NCBI GenBank assembly: GCA_030427085.1
Contig: JAUHXH010000001.1
Coordinates: 496,001 to 560,000 of the forward strand
DNA: 64,000 bases
Source: Gammaproteobacteria bacterium
GTDB taxonomy: Bacteria; Pseudomonadota; Gammaproteobacteria; Pseudomonadales; Halieaceae
Direction: 5' to 3'
Shown here: positions 63,754-64,000 of the stretch, piece by piece
Layout: each line of letters begins with the position of its first letter
Position numbering within the stretch: position 1 is the stretch's first letter
Translations under genes and position numbers: made by a program
The notes under the pieces: generated by a model
What the model was told of the DNA's origin: nothing
Seen by the model: only the letters and a program-made list of their open reading frames with translations
Databases searched by the model: none

Positions 63754-64000
63754 AGCAGCTCTCCGCAGCCCCGCGAAAAAGCCCAGATCGCGGGATCGTG
63801 TGCCTGTGTGACAGTTTGCGCAAGGCGTCGTTCAAAGTCCAGCCGAGGCAGGTTGATAGCGCCCATGCTGTTCATATGCGGGCTCTCTACCTGACAGTCG
63901 AACAGGCCAAAGCCCGCTTTCTCCAACTGTGTAACTAAAGCCACGAGCGCTATCTTTGAGGTATTGCTGCGGCGGCTGAACATGGATTCGCCAAAGAAGG
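63750..64000 (-). CDS. aat: leucyl/phenylalanyl-tRNA--protein transferase (C-terminal part)
   Basis: Aat adds leucine or phenylalanine to proteins with N-terminal Lys or Arg. Only the C-terminal part is in the window: FFGESMFSRRSNTSKIALVALV, LEKAGFGLFDCQVESPHMNSMGA and LPRLDFERRL are family blocks. The gene continues beyond the right edge. With bpt, clpS and clpA it makes up the N-degron pathway locus. Confidence 0.94.
   Translation of the reverse strand, partial: FFGESMFSRRSNTSKIALVALVTQLEKAGFGLFDCQVESPHMNSMGAINLPRLDFERRLAQTVTQAHDPAIWAFSRGCGELL

Overview
The window is ordinary-looking chromosome of a GC-rich gammaproteobacterium. Gene content and order point to the marine Cellvibrionales (Halieaceae or a close relative); this is inference from synteny, since no rRNA is present. 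Supporting neighbourhoods are aroC followed by an MFS gene, nudJ-mnmA-hflD-purB with rluE and a divergent icd, clpS-clpA-infA-bpt-aat, a PA2817-like gene beside a YadG/YadH-type ABC pair, and thrH next to cysB. Genes are dense, often overlapping by 1-8 bases, and about 57 protein genes, three tRNAs and one tRNA remnant can be supported.

Layout. 1-3206: aroC, an MFS permease, a tiny membrane protein and a convergent ACT-domain regulator. 3307-9322: a long same-strand run (exported methyltransferase, yheU, tusA, epmC, a 5'-3' exonuclease, pdxB, an NAD-kinase-like protein, an rRNA-type methyltransferase), mostly with stop/start overlaps. 9253-10483: an unknown protein, msrB, then tRNA-Gly and tRNA-Glu on the minus strand with a decayed tRNA-Gly copy. 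10602-15411: PA2817-like protein, ABC exporter pair, queF and an Atm1-type ABC exporter. 15412-17156: a small, visibly AT-richer insert with one M48 lipoprotein metalloprotease, lying against the 3' end of tRNA-Ser. 17300-25431: LLM oxidoreductase, moaCDE, flavin reductase, Nudix, rmuC, bcp and a two-subunit exported molybdenum hydroxylase. 25537-28763: P450, quinone oxidoreductase, SnoaL-like protein and a MarR regulator. 28901-37977: yajC, a PLP enzyme, an alanine/glycine symporter, an acetyl-CoA hydrolase/transferase, a nucleotidase, cysB, thrH, pabB.

38191-46695 is a complete propionyl-CoA to succinyl-CoA operon: carboxyltransferase, biotin carboxylase/carrier, epimerase, mutase and MeaB, plus a small Rieske protein. 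It is preceded by a promoter carrying two nested perfect inverted repeats. 46698-47933 is a divergent GST/HxlR pair with two 19-bp operators whose centres lie 33 bp apart. 47956-54173 is a minus-strand housekeeping run (GNAT, roxA, purB, hflD, mnmA, nudJ, rluE) divergent from icd. 55658-59870 holds a membrane glycosyltransferase-like protein, an OafA-type acyltransferase and a second alanine symporter. 60080-64000 is the bacterial N-degron locus: clpS, clpA, infA, bpt and partial aat.

No prophage, insertion sequence, CRISPR array, restriction or defence system was found. The most unusual items are the atypical 943-residue biotin carboxylase and its operator region, the HxlR operators, the tRNA-Gly remnant, the AT-rich metalloprotease insert at tRNA-Ser, and an apparently exported SAM-type methyltransferase.
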